The position numbers and the translations under genes are program-made. A stretch of 64,000 bases of DNA from Anastrepha obliqua. Taxonomy: Eukaryota > Arthropoda > Insecta > Diptera > Tephritidae. A model generated the notes under the pieces. The model was not told where the DNA came from. It saw only the letters and a program-made list of their open reading frames with translations, and did not search any database. Location of the stretch: contig NC_072893.1 in the NCBI RefSeq assembly GCF_027943255.1, positions 4,650,001-4,714,000 of the forward strand. The letters run 5' to 3'. Below are positions 1 to 8,720 of this stretch, in pieces (positions within the stretch are counted from its first letter, which is position 1; each line of letters starts with the position of its first letter).

Positions 1-425
1 AAACAGGCTATGGTCTCAGTCTTTGACCTGTACAACTAGTAAAATGTCGTGGCCGGAATGGAACATGGGCCGCACAAACCGACTGTTGAAACTAAACAGG
101 AAAAACATGAGAAATCTTCTCGGGGTCCTAACCCGGCATTGTCTGATTGGTAGGTATGTCAGTAGACTGGGAGCGCTCTATAACGACTATTGCAGAAGCT
201 GTAACGACATTGAAGAGTAAGAGACTATAGAACACTTTCTATCCCTGAATAACTTGGAAGAAGTAGCCAATATAAAACTCACAAGTCTTGTTAGATATAT
301 CAAAGCCACAGGTCGGTTCAATGAGGACAATGTAGAGTGAGGAGAGGGGACAGCCTCGGTGGTATCACAATGGGTCTACAGCAGGCCTAGGTGTGTCAAA
401 CGACAACCACTATACCTACCTACCT
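1..425 (+). pseudogene. 3' end of an R1/LOA-like non-LTR retrotransposon ORF2 (family A), cut by window edge
   Basis: This is the C-terminal tail of a reverse-transcriptase polyprotein, downstream of its RNase H domain. The frame at 23-220 carries the cysteine/histidine cluster typical of this region: RHCLIGRY...YCRSC, then after a stop (218-220) ETIEHFLSL, where the second cysteine pair is lost. The frame then reads on to a TGA near 339, and a short 3' UTR with CCTA repeats follows to about 425. The first ~225 bases match, in reverse complement and with only a few differences, the minus-strand copy at 12640-12864, so both belong to one family. It is a dead fragment because of the in-frame stop and missing upstream domains. 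Confidence 0.8.
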
Positions 426-565
426 ACGTACCTTAGGGCTAACAATTTTTTTTTTAATATTTAAACTTTTAAAGATAAATGTTTTAAAAATTCTAGAATT
501 TTTTTTTTGACGTGATAACGTCTTATAATTCGATTTAACAGGCTGCACGCACGAAAAAATGTGTC
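426..565. other. AT-rich spacer with palindromic motif
   Basis: No coding potential. It holds T and A runs and, at 509-522, the near-palindrome GACGTGATAACGTC, which recurs inverted at 3004-3017. Confidence 0.6.
509..527. repeat. Left copy of an inverted GACGTGATAACGTC motif
   Basis: GACGTGATAACGTC and the next bases (TTATA) recur in reverse complement at 2999-3017 as AACGTGATAACGTC plus ATAAG. The two copies differ at a few positions. They enclose the tandem array, Helitron fragment and microsatellite, and could be terminal inverted repeats of a 2.5 kb element. Confidence 0.5.
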
Positions 566-952
566 GTTACCTTGCTCATTACTGTTCATATGTAGTTACC
601 TTGCTCATTACTGTTCATATGTAGTTACCTTGCTCATTACTGTTCATATGTAGTTACCTTGCTCATTGCCGTTACCAAAATGTGTCGTTACCTTGCTCAT
701 ATGTAGTTACCTTGCTCATATGTAGTTACCTTGCTCATATTAGTGTTACCTTGCTCATATGTAGTTACCTTGCTAATATTAGTGTTACCTTGCTCATATG
801 TAGTTACCTTGCTCATATTAGTGTTACCTTGCTCATATGTAGTTACCTTGCTCATATTAGTGTTACCTTGCTCATATGTAGTTACCTTGCTCATTAGTGT
901 TACCTTGCTCATATTAGTGTTACCTTGCTCATATGTAGTTACCTTGCTCATT
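566..952 (+). repeat. Short tandem repeat array, core GTTACCTTGCTCAT, 18 copies
   Basis: The core GTTACCTTGCTCAT starts at 566, 595, 624 and 653 (29 bp spacing, with ACTGTTCATATGTA between cores). It then starts at 687, 706, 725, 745, 764, 784, 803, 823, 842, 862, 881, 899, 919 and 938 (18-20 bp spacing, alternating ATGTA and ATTAGT linkers). A damaged partial copy lies at 671. Open reading frames across the array on both strands simply translate the repeat and are not genes. Confidence 0.95.
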
Positions 953-1266
953 GCATTGAATGAACTGCAAGCGAAAGCGCGGAAGGAACGACAAAGCAAA
1001 CAAAGCAAACGAACGGCAACGTTCGACATCTTGCTCTCCCCTACCTACTTATGTGAGCGTATATATGTATGTATATGCGCATATGTACATATATAAATTC
1101 ACGTATTTGTATTTGCATATGCCTTCTTATTGATTATTATTAATTTGATTTACTTGAAGAATTTAAAATAAAACCAAGTTTGTTAATAATACCTGTTGTT
1201 TTAATGTTATTATTATTATTTTTTTATTATATCTGAAGGAAAAAATGTATGGTAATATTCACCATA
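953..1266. other. Non-coding spacer
   Basis: Nothing recognised. It includes a short alternating TATGTATGTATATGCGCATATGTACATATA stretch, split here by low-complexity turns, near 1060-1095. The last base (A1266) is the 5' flank of the Helitron end. Confidence 0.6.
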
Positions 1267-2154
1267 TCTATACTAATATTATAAAGAGGAAAACTTTGTT
1301 TGTTTGGTTGTAATGAATAGGCTCAAAAACTACTGGACCGATTTTAAAAATTCTTTCACCATTCGAAAGCTACATCACGAGTAACATGGATTATATTTTA
1401 TTTTGGAAATAGGGCTCGAGATATAGGTCAAAACGTGGACCCGGGTAACCTTCGGATGTGTATGTACAATATGGGTATCAAATGAAAGCTGTTGATAAGT
1501 GCTTTAATACGGGGTAATTTTCATACCTATTGATGACTAGGGTCTGGAAATATATGCCAAAACGTGGACCCGCCGTGTCTTTGCACCGAATTAAACCAAA
1601 CTTACACACATTGTTAAGTAGGTATTGAAGATGATTTCCGTATAGTTTGAATACCTATTGGTAGATAGGGTCTCGAGATATCGGACAAAACGTTGACCCG
1701 GGTAACCTTCGGATGTGTATGTACAATATGGGTATCAAATGGAAGCTGTTGGTGAATGCTTTAGTTCAGAGTATTTCCATCCGCTCCGTGACTAGGGTCT
1801 CGAGATAGAGACCAAAACGTGGACCCTAGAATGTGTTTGTACAATATGGATATCAAATGAAAGCTGTTGATAAGTGCTTTAATACGGGGTAATTTTCATA
1901 CCTATTGATGACTAGGGTCTCGAAATATATGCCAAAACGTGGACCCGGGTAACCTTCGGACGTGTATGTACAATATGGGTATCAAATGAAAACTGTTGGT
2001 GAATGCTTTAGTACAGAGTATTTTTCATGCCGCTCCGTGACTGGGGTCTCGAGATATAGGTCAAAACGTGGACCCGGGTAACCTTTGGTTGTGTATGTAC
2101 AATATGGGTATAAAATGAGAGCTGTTGATAAGTGCTTTAATACGGGGTAATTTG
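1267..2154 (+). mobile_element. Helitron 5' terminal fragment (non-autonomous, 3' end missing)
   Basis: The fragment begins TCTATACTAATATTATAAAG directly after an A, as Helitron 5' ends do (TC start, insertion between A and T). The first ~370 bases match the complete Helitron at 4658 with small indels. The interior is a degenerate tandem repeat. No CTRR-plus-hairpin 3' end is found; the element runs straight into the TATGT microsatellite, so it is either truncated or has its 3' part replaced by the array. No helicase or Rep coding sequence is present. Confidence 0.8.
1438..2154 (+). repeat. ~120-130 bp minisatellite units inside the Helitron fragment
   Basis: The landmark CAAAACGTGGACCC, followed by GGGTAACC in most units, recurs near 1438, 1568, 1695, 1822, 1942 and 2071. 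Each is followed by variants of CAATATGGGTATCAAATGA and by GACTAGGGTCTCGA. Spacing is about 120 to 130 bp. Units have diverged; those at 1568 and 1822 lack the GGGTAACC block. Confidence 0.85.
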
Positions 2155-2912
2155 TAATGTTATGTTTGTATGTTATGTTATGTTATGTTATGTTATGTTA
2201 TGTTATGTTATGTTATGTTGTGTTTATGTTATGTTATGTTATGTTAGGTTATGTTATGTTATGTTATGTTATGTTATGTTATGTTATTTTATGTTTATGT
2301 TATGTTATGTTATGTTATGTTATGTTATGTTATGTTATGTTATGTTATGTTATGTTATGTTATGTTATGTTATGTTATGTTATGTTATGTTATGTTATTT
2401 TATGTTATGTTATGTTATGTTATGTTATGTTATGTTATGTTATGTTATGTTATGTTATGTTATGTTATGTTATGTTATGTTATGTTATGTTATGTTATGT
2501 TATGTTATGTTATGTTATGTTATGTTATGTTATGTTATGTTATGTTATGTTATGTTATGTTATGTTATGTTATGTTATGTTATGTTATGTTATGTTATGT
2601 TATGTTATGTTATGTTATGTTATGTTATGTTATGTTATGTTATGTTATGTTATGTTATGTTATGTTATGTTATGTTATGTTATGTTATGTTATGTTATGT
2701 TATGTTATGCTATGTTATGTTATGTTATGTTATGTTATGTTATGTTATGTTATGTTATGTTATGTTTATGTTATGTTATGTTATGTTATGTTATGTTATG
2801 TTATGTTATGTTATGTTATGTTATGTTATGTTATGTTATGTTATGCTATGTTATGTTATGTTATGTTATGCTATGTTATGTTATGTTATGTTATGTTATG
2901 TTATGTTATGTT
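2155..2912 (+). repeat. (TATGT)n microsatellite, ~760 bp
   Basis: About 150 copies of a 5-bp unit. Interruptions are few: TTGTGTTTATG near 2217, GTTAGG near 2245, TTATTTTATG near 2285 and 2396, TATGCTATG near 2708, 2844 and 2870, and TATGTTTATG near 2763. The longest pure stretch is about 2400-2707. All three forward frames stay open because the unit contains no stop, giving false reading frames of alternating MLCYV. Confidence 0.98.
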
Positions 2913-3150
2913 CATTCTCTATATCCATACAAAATATCTATCAAACAAATAAAATTAAAATTTTCTTTTGAAAAATGCAACCATTCAATCAGTATTTTCT
3001 TATGACGTTATCACGTTAAACTATCATCAGTAAACCGACTTTGCAGACAACCTCTTTTTTTTCTTTATTTTAAGTTTACATTGTGACTAGTTACAAAAAA
3101 AGTACTATTAACTAACAAGCAATTGGATTTGAATTTATAATATGAGATAC
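2913..3150. other. Spacer with right copy of the inverted motif
   Basis: Non-coding. GACGTTATCACGTT at 3004-3017 is the reverse complement, one mismatch, of the motif at 509-522. Nothing else recognised. Confidence 0.5.
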
Positions 3151-4377
3151 GTACAACATTTAATGTGTGGCGTTACGAAAACCACTCCATCCATGGCTTT
3201 GGACATCATGCTATATCTGCCACCCCTAGATCTCTTCTTAAAGCTAGCTCACAAAGGAGGACTGTCACACATGGACATTCAACTATCTTAGAATCCTACA
3301 TGGATATACCCAGTGACTGTGATTATCACCCTCCCATTCTTTGCTTCGAAAGGAATTTCCTAAAGAAAATCCTTTCTAGACGGGAATGGCTTGAAGAAGA
3401 TCCAACACCCAACACACCAGTTACGATCTACACAGACGGATCTAAAATGGACACCGGTGTACGATCAGGGTTATTTTGCGAGAGCTTTCTATCAGTGATC
3501 ATCATTCAACCTACCGGACAACTGTAGTGTTTTTCAAGCGGAAATAAACGCTATTCATGAAGCCTTAAAATGGTTAAAGATAAACAGAATATCATCAACA
3601 GATATCTGCATTCTATCAGACATCAAAGCTGCCTTACGAGTCCTGGATGCATTCCAAACAGCATCAAAGAGTGTCTTACATTGTCGCCAATCTCTAAATG
3701 AGATGGCCAACAATATCGTATAATCTTATGCTGGGTTCCAGGCCACAGAGATATACCAGGGAACTGTAGGGCTGACCAACTTGCAAGAGAAGATACCTGT
3801 ATGCCAGACATAAGTAAATTTACGGAGATACCTCTCGCAACTTGTAAGCTTCTCGTTAAGGACGCACTAATCAGTTCTGCAAATCAAAGATGGATTAGCG
3901 TAAACACCTGTGAAACTGCTAGACAAACATGGTCAAGGCTAAATCTACGTCTGTCCAAGAGTATTATAAAATTGAGTAGACTTCAAATTAGGACGTTAGT
4001 AGGGGCCCTCACAGGACATTGTCTCATAGGAAATCATGCAAGGAGATTAGGCGTTTACACACATGATTTCTGTCGTAGCTGCAGAAATTAGGAGGAGTTG
4101 GAAAAAATTCAACACCTTCTTTGCAGATTCCCAGCTCTAGACAGAAGCAGGAACCGATTTTTAAAATCCTATTTCTTAACGAATATAGATAATTCATACA
4201 CTTTAGGTATCAACAGCGTATTACGCTTTGTCAAAAGCTCAGGATGGTTCAATATGGGAAATGGAAAAAAGGGAAATGTAGCCCAACCCCCGCGGCTCAC
4301 AACGGACCCATCTCGTAGTCTAAGTGGCATCATTGTCGCTATGTACGCTGCGGCTGACAAACTTAACCTGACCTAAT
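3150..4377 (+). pseudogene. R1/LOA-like non-LTR retrotransposon, C-terminal third of ORF2 (family B)
   Basis: Order of what remains: the linker after the RT domain (MCGVTKTTPSMALDIML then PPLDL, across a frameshift near 3230); the start of RNase H with the catalytic motif IYTDGSK near 3430; a frameshift near 3480; then FQAEINAIHEAL with the catalytic Glu and LSDIKAAL with the next Asp near 3615. A degraded PGH-like helix follows. From 3801 the post-RNase H region reads TGHCLIGNHARRLG...FCRSC, then after a stop (4089-4091) QHLLCRFPAL and a tail ending at the stop near 4376. At least three frameshifts and two stops make it a pseudogene. It is 5' truncated near 3150, as expected of LINE insertions. 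Confidence 0.85.
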
Positions 4378-4447
4378 GTGTGATTCTATTTAGTCCACTA
4401 AGTCTTTGCGTTTTTTGCGTTTTAATCTTCTTCTCCATTAAGTTGGA

Positions 4448-4657
4448 CTAATCTTTCATCGCTTTTGTTGCCTTTTCTATTGTGTCTGCAACCGAGTCAA
4501 TATGTGGGTCGTGCTCGAGATATGAGCTATGGATAAACCAAGGAACACCGACTGCACATTTAGTAATTCTATTCTGGAACACTTGTACAAGTTGAATGTT
4601 ACTTAGACTATAGCAGCCCCATAACTTTGTGCCATATTGACTTCAAAATTTCTTTTA
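4448..4657 (-). pseudogene. Jockey-like ORF2, C-terminal part (downstream half of a split element)
   Basis: Read on the minus strand from 4657, this gives the extreme C-terminus of a jockey-type reverse transcriptase. The order is a degraded YGTKLWG motif, SNIQLVQVFQNRITKC, VPWFIHSSYLEHDPHID and an ADTIEKATKAM helix, then a stop at 4448-4450. Two stops lie near the start of the piece. Its missing N-terminal continuation is at 7749-7916, on the other side of the Helitron. Removing the Helitron rejoins both halves in one reading frame with no duplicated target bases. AT-rich 3' sequence follows down to about 4378. Confidence 0.85.
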
Positions 4658-5406
4658 TCTATACTAATATTATAAAGAGGAAAGCTTTGTTTGTTTGTTT
4701 GTTTGGTTGTAATGCATAGGCTCAAAAACTACTGGACCGATTTTAAAAATTCTTTCACCATTCGAAAGCTACATCATCCACGAGTAACACGGATTATATT
4801 TTATTTTGGAAATAGGGCTCGAGATATAGGTCAAAACGTGGACCCGGGTAACCTTCGGATGTGTATGCACAATATGAGTATCAAATGAAAACTGTTGATA
4901 ACTGCTTTAATACGGGGTAATTTTCATACCTATTGATGACTAGGGTCTCGAAATATATGCCGAAACGTGGACCCGCCGTGTCTTTGCACCGAATTAAACC
5001 AAACTTACGCACATTGTTAAGTAAGTATTGAAAATGGGTTTCGTAAAGTTTGGTTGTAATTCGGAGCACTGGCAACGGGCACAGTGTTGTTTTGAGCCAG
5101 CCATAATGTCGCTTACTTTTTTAACGCTTGGGGCGGAACTGAACTGTCAAATTGACAGTGTGAGTTACAATGTGTCAATATTTCTTTCTGATTTGGATGC
5201 CATAAGGAAAAAACGTAAGTGCAACATGTAAAAATTGTTTGTGAATTTTTTTGGAGTGGATTTTGGAACAGTGAATAATTTCCTACGAAATTTGAGAATT
5301 TAATGTGAAATCCGAATGAAATTATGTGTTCGTGGAAAAAAAATTTTTTTTCGTTTTTTTTTTTGAAAAATATAAATGGATAATGGTTAACACTAGAAAG
5401 ACCAAA

Positions 5407-5423
5407 GCCGTCAATTTGACGGC
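5407..5423. promoter_or_regulatory. Subterminal palindrome of the piggyBac-like element (left pair and right copy)
   Basis: GCCGTCAATTTGACGGC is a perfect palindrome just inside the left end. A near-identical copy lies at about 5587-5602 and another at 7381-7397, just inside the right end. Repeated inverted motifs next to transposon ends are often transposase binding sites; that role is inferred here. Confidence 0.55.
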
Positions 5424-5674
5424 ATCACCATTTCATTCTTAAATATTTTGCAAAATATGTTTTTGTTAATTTTCATATTTTATGACTTTTCCTAATTTGT
5501 TATTGTTTGCTCAAATAACTATAGAAAACTTTTAGTATATATGTGGTTTATGAAATTTCTTTAGAAATACCTAATAAGACCGCATACCGTCAATTTGACG
5601 GCAGCGATAATAGTAGAAAACAATGCTTTCTACGAACTAAGATTTCCCTGATACAGGTAACACTTTTACTGTAA

Positions 5675-7282
5675 ATTTGCGCAGAGGTCGAGGGGTTTCT
5701 CGTAGATCAATTAGTGGCGGACGAACAGGGCGCGGTGGATGTCCATCTAGGACAACTTCGGGGCAGAAGTCGGTACACTACAGATAGCAAGTGACGGTAC
5801 AGAATGGACTTGTATTTCGCCGAACGCTTTTGAAGTAGGACGTTGCAGTCAGCAAAATATACTTAGAGAAATCTCAGGACCTACTCCATACGCCAAGCGA
5901 TATATTGAAAATGACAAACCAATTTCTGCGTGGAGACTATTGATTGATGAGTACATTCTTCGACGTATAAAAGAATGTACTGAAAAGGAAGCACATGAGA
6001 AGAGTCAAAATGAAACTTGGAACTTATCTCTAGACGAACTAGATGCCTTTATTACTTTGATTTATGCTCGTGGAGCCTACAACATGAGCCACCTTGATTT
6101 GGATATCTTGTGGTCTGAAGATTGGGGGCCACCCGTTTTCAATAAGACTATGAGTAAAAATAGATACAAGGAAATCATGGAGTACTTACGATTTGATATG
6201 AGAAGCACGCGTTCTGTTCGTTTAGCTAATGATAAATTTGCAATGATTTCTGACATATGGAAGAAATTTATAGATAATTGTCAAATGTGTTACATTCCTG
6301 GAGAAAATTTGACAGTCGATGAGCAGTTGTTTCCATCAAAAACTCGCTGTCCATTTTTACAATATATTGCAAACAAACCGGATAAATTTGGCATAAAGTT
6401 CTGGCTGCTGGTGGATGTCGAGAGTATGTATCTATGTGGTGGATTCCCTTATCTAGGAAAAGACGAAAACCGTCCGAACGATATTTCATTACCCGAACAT
6501 GTGGTTTTGAAACTAGTACAACCCTATTTCAAAAAAGGGCGAAACGTTACCACTGATAACTTTTTCACGTCGATAAATCTGGCTAAAAAACTAATGGTCG
6601 AAAAAACTAGTATTGTTGGAACAATGCGGCGTGCAAGACGAGAAGTACCACCAATTTGTAAAAATATTCATACCACACGATATGAATCGTTTATACTGAA
6701 ATCAGAGACTAATACAACTCTTACTGTCTATCAAGGAAAATCAGGAAAAAATGTTATTATTTTGAGTACTTTGCACCCAAATGTGAGCATAGGAGTTGAT
6801 CGAAAAAAGCTTCCCGAGACAGTAAAATTTTATAATGAAACGAAGTTTGGTGTTGACATCATTGACCAAATGGCACGAAAGTACACCGTAAGAGCTGGAA
6901 CACGAAGATGGCCCGTTCATGTTTTTTACAATATACTTGATTTAGCAGCTATAAACTCATGGATTATGTACCGAAAAGTTACGGGAATAAATATTTCTCG
7001 GCATGATTTTATCTTACATTTAGTGAACGATCTACGTGCAGAGTATTTGAAAAAAGAACTACTTCAGCTACGACTCAAAGGCAAGAAAGCAATTTTGAAA
7101 CAAGTGAACAATCTACTACAAACAATAAGAGGCGGCAATGTCAAGTCAATTATAATTGTAAGAAAAATAGAACGTGTGAAAACTGCACAATATGTAAAAA
7201 AGCTGTTTGTGGTAAATGTATAAAAGATTTAAAAAAAATATTATTTGTTACAAATGTTACTCGACTTAAGTGCTATCCTTAA
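5675..7282 (+). pseudogene. piggyBac-like transposase, broken by at least two frameshifts
   Basis: A cut-and-paste DDE/D transposase acting at TTAA. The main frame (codons open from about 5750, stop at 7221-7223) holds the DDE_Tnp_1_7 core. The catalytic aspartates are recognisable: VDEQLFPSK near 6318, TTDNFFTS near 6552, and GVDIIDQMARKYTVR near 6850. Upstream, an Arg/Gly-rich N-terminal segment (RGRGVSRRSISGGRTGRGG, about 5678-5740) is in another frame, with a TAG at about 5747 in the core frame. Downstream, the cysteine-rich C-terminal domain (CENCTICKKAVCGKC, 7176-7220) is shifted relative to the core frame and ends at 7280-7282. Length and domain order match the family, but it cannot be made as one protein without frameshifting. 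Confidence 0.88.
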
Positions 7283-7498
7283 TTTGTAACTACTAATAAA
7301 AATAAAATTTTAAATATTTTTGTTTCATTTCAAAGCGAAGTATACAATAATTTCATGTGCATTCTGATTGAATCTCTAATACCGTCAAATTGACGGCTGC
7401 GGTCTTTGAAGGTATACTTAGATACGCGGCCCTTCTAGTGTTAAAAAAGCTCCAATGCTTAATAAAACATATAAATTGAAACAAAAAATTCATGGATG

Positions 7499-7571
7499 AT
7501 CAGGAAAAAAGACGATTGTTTATTCATATGCGTTGATTTGAAATTTAAAAACAATCTTCTTTTTTCCTGAT
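7499..7571. repeat. Hairpin-forming inverted repeat in the Helitron 3' half
   Basis: Arm ATCAGGAAAAAAGACGATTG at 7499-7518 (continuing TT) pairs with AATCTTCTTTTTTCCTGAT, preceded by AAC, at 7550-7571. There is one mismatch in 22 bp and a loop of about 29 bp. An outer pair ATAAATTGAAA (about 7470) with TTTTCAATTTAT (about 7572) extends the palindromic layout. Confidence 0.75.
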
Positions 7572-7748
7572 TTTCAATTTATATTTTATATTTACTCAAA
7601 AACAAATAGAAGAACAAAAAATATTGTTTATGCCAAAGCGCTTGAATAAAGAATAAAGAAATAAATAATATAAAAACCATATCTTTTCTGTTTTAAACCA
7701 TATCTATTCAATTTTAGTGTGCCCAGCGAAGGGGGCCGGGTTTGCTAG

Positions 7749-7916
7749 TTGTATTGTATATATAAGTATTTTACTATTGGGGCATAGCCCCGATTCCTTT
7801 TCCATAAGCCAATACATGTTTCTATACTTTAATTCCATTTCTTCTTTCTTTTTCTTTAAAGGGGCGTCTAGAGTCATCCCCCGGTATTTTGCAGTATTTG
7901 AATAGACCTGCTTTCG
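7749..7916 (-). pseudogene. Jockey-like ORF2, upstream half of the element split by the Helitron
   Basis: On the minus strand this reads as the end of the RT domain/thumb of a jockey-type polymerase: KYRGMTLDAPL near 7900, then LKYRNMYWLMEKESGL and NSKILIYTIQ, reaching the Helitron boundary at 7749. Related elements have the pattern YLGITLDRRL...YWLLGRNS...LLYKAILKPIW, so the frame runs directly into the piece at 4657. The element is 5' truncated near 7916. Confidence 0.85.
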
Positions 7917-8196
7917 TTTAATTTAAAATGGCATTTATTGGTCCTGTTGTATACCTCATTTATGGCTAATTGTAATTGTAATGTCGTCACATTTCATGAG
8001 GCTTGAATTAATTATTCAAAAAAATCAAAAATGTGTACAACAAAAAAGGTGTAAAACCAACGTTATTATATTTAAAACTAAAATACAGAGTTCTTGGGCT
8101 TAGTTTATAATTTTGAGGTTGGTAATTTGTGTTGCATGCTCCTTTGATTATAACTTTTTGAAATCATGGAGCTATCGATTTGATTAAGTTTTTCAT
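7917..8196. other. Non-coding spacer
   Basis: AT-rich, nothing recognised. Confidence 0.5.
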
Positions 8197-8590
8197 AATA
8201 TTATGTTTTGAATAATTTTTAATCTTTCGACATTAATCGCACTTCTAAGGCTTTTAGCGCCATCAAACTGTCTTCTATTTTTCAAAACCGACTCAGAAAG
8301 TATTGCCCGTACATTTTTGACTCGGTCAAGGTCAAGGCTGTAGTCAGGAAATTTTAAAATTGGTATTTTTTTCGCTACCAAAAACTTCTTTGCTGCTTTG
8401 GAAGCATAAATGGCTTGGTTGTCACGCTTTGAAACCCACGCGTCATCAAAGTTATCATAAAAAAAGTAGCAAGTGCCTCGCCTAGAAGTTCCATATACAT
8501 AATATCAGGCCAAAAAGTGCACAACTCCACAGAATTATTTCCTTCTGCTGATTTCAGAGCATCAGTGTTTGCATTTGCCACTTCGGCCAC
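8197..8590 (-). pseudogene. Tc1-like transposase, C-terminal catalytic remnant
   Basis: The minus strand, after a frameshift near 8460, reads DDAWVSKRDNQAIYASKAA, then KKIPILKFPDYSLDLDRVKN and LKNRRQFDGAKSLRSAI. This matches the Tc1 pattern FQQDNAxxHxS...L.WPxxSPDLNPIEN.WG...GRQF....L..AI, covering the second catalytic Asp. The expected Asn-Pro-Ile-Glu segment is changed to DLDRVKN, so the acidic catalytic residue there is lost. The preceding stretch (NNSVELCTFWPDIMYMELL) fits the region before that motif. No terminal repeats were recognised. Confidence 0.75.
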
Positions 8591-8720
8591 TTTCTGCTGC
8601 GATACATTGTATCTTCGCGAGCGTTCATTTCCCTTTTGAGTGCTGGTATTTTAAGACGAAAGGTGGCTAAGATAAGTGAGTGGTCGCTTACTAGATATAT
8701 TGGCGCCATGTCTGTTTCTG
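8591..8720 (-). pseudogene. Possible RTE-type endonuclease tail
   Basis: The minus strand reads APIYLVSDHSLILATFRLKI and then RRYNVSQ, resembling the SDHxLVxAxxRLKL...RRYDVxKL end of the endonuclease domain of RTE-like non-LTR elements. It runs in frame into the Tc1-like remnant. Only about 40 codons, so the call is tentative. Confidence 0.4.

Larger units (their letters stand above)
5387..7444 (+). mobile_element. piggyBac-like transposon (2,050 bp) with TTAA target duplication
   Basis: The element spans 5391-7440, flanked by TTAA at 5387-5390 and 7441-7444. Its ends are short inverted repeats: CACTAGAAAGACC on the left, and CACTAGAAGGGCC when the right end is read inward. TTAA targeting and the transposase class agree. 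Subterminal palindromes CCGTCAATTTGACGG occur near 5408 and 5587 and, as CCGTCAAATTGACGG, near 7382. The insertion lies within the Helitron, so it is younger than the Helitron. Confidence 0.95.
4658..7748 (+). mobile_element. Complete Helitron, interrupted by a piggyBac-like transposon
   Basis: The 5' end is TCTATACTAATATTATAAAG right after A4657. The 3' end is GGGTTTGCTAG at 7748, followed by T7749. This gives the Helitron signature: 5' TC, 3' CTRR (CTAG), insertion between A and T, no target-site duplication. A GC-rich potential stem (GCCC...GGGC, 7723-7738) lies about 10 bases before the end, as in canonical Helitrons. The first 370 bases match the fragment at 1267. No Rep/helicase frame exists, so it is non-autonomous. 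Without the nested transposon its length is about 1.04 kb. It sits inside a jockey-like ORF2. Confidence 0.9.

Noticed and set aside
566..952. CRISPR-like regular repeats
   Set aside because: The repeats are contiguous with linkers of 5-15 bp, there are no unique spacers, and the host is a eukaryote.
682..1096. Open frames on both strands over the GTTACCTTGCTCAT array
   Set aside because: They are translations of the tandem repeat only.
2157..3005. Three long open frames of MLCYV repeats
   Set aside because: They translate the TATGT microsatellite, which has no stop in any forward frame; no coding signal.
3065..3090. ACTAGT near 3082 as the 3' end of the first Helitron
   Set aside because: No GC-rich hairpin precedes it, and the intervening sequence does not match the complete Helitron.
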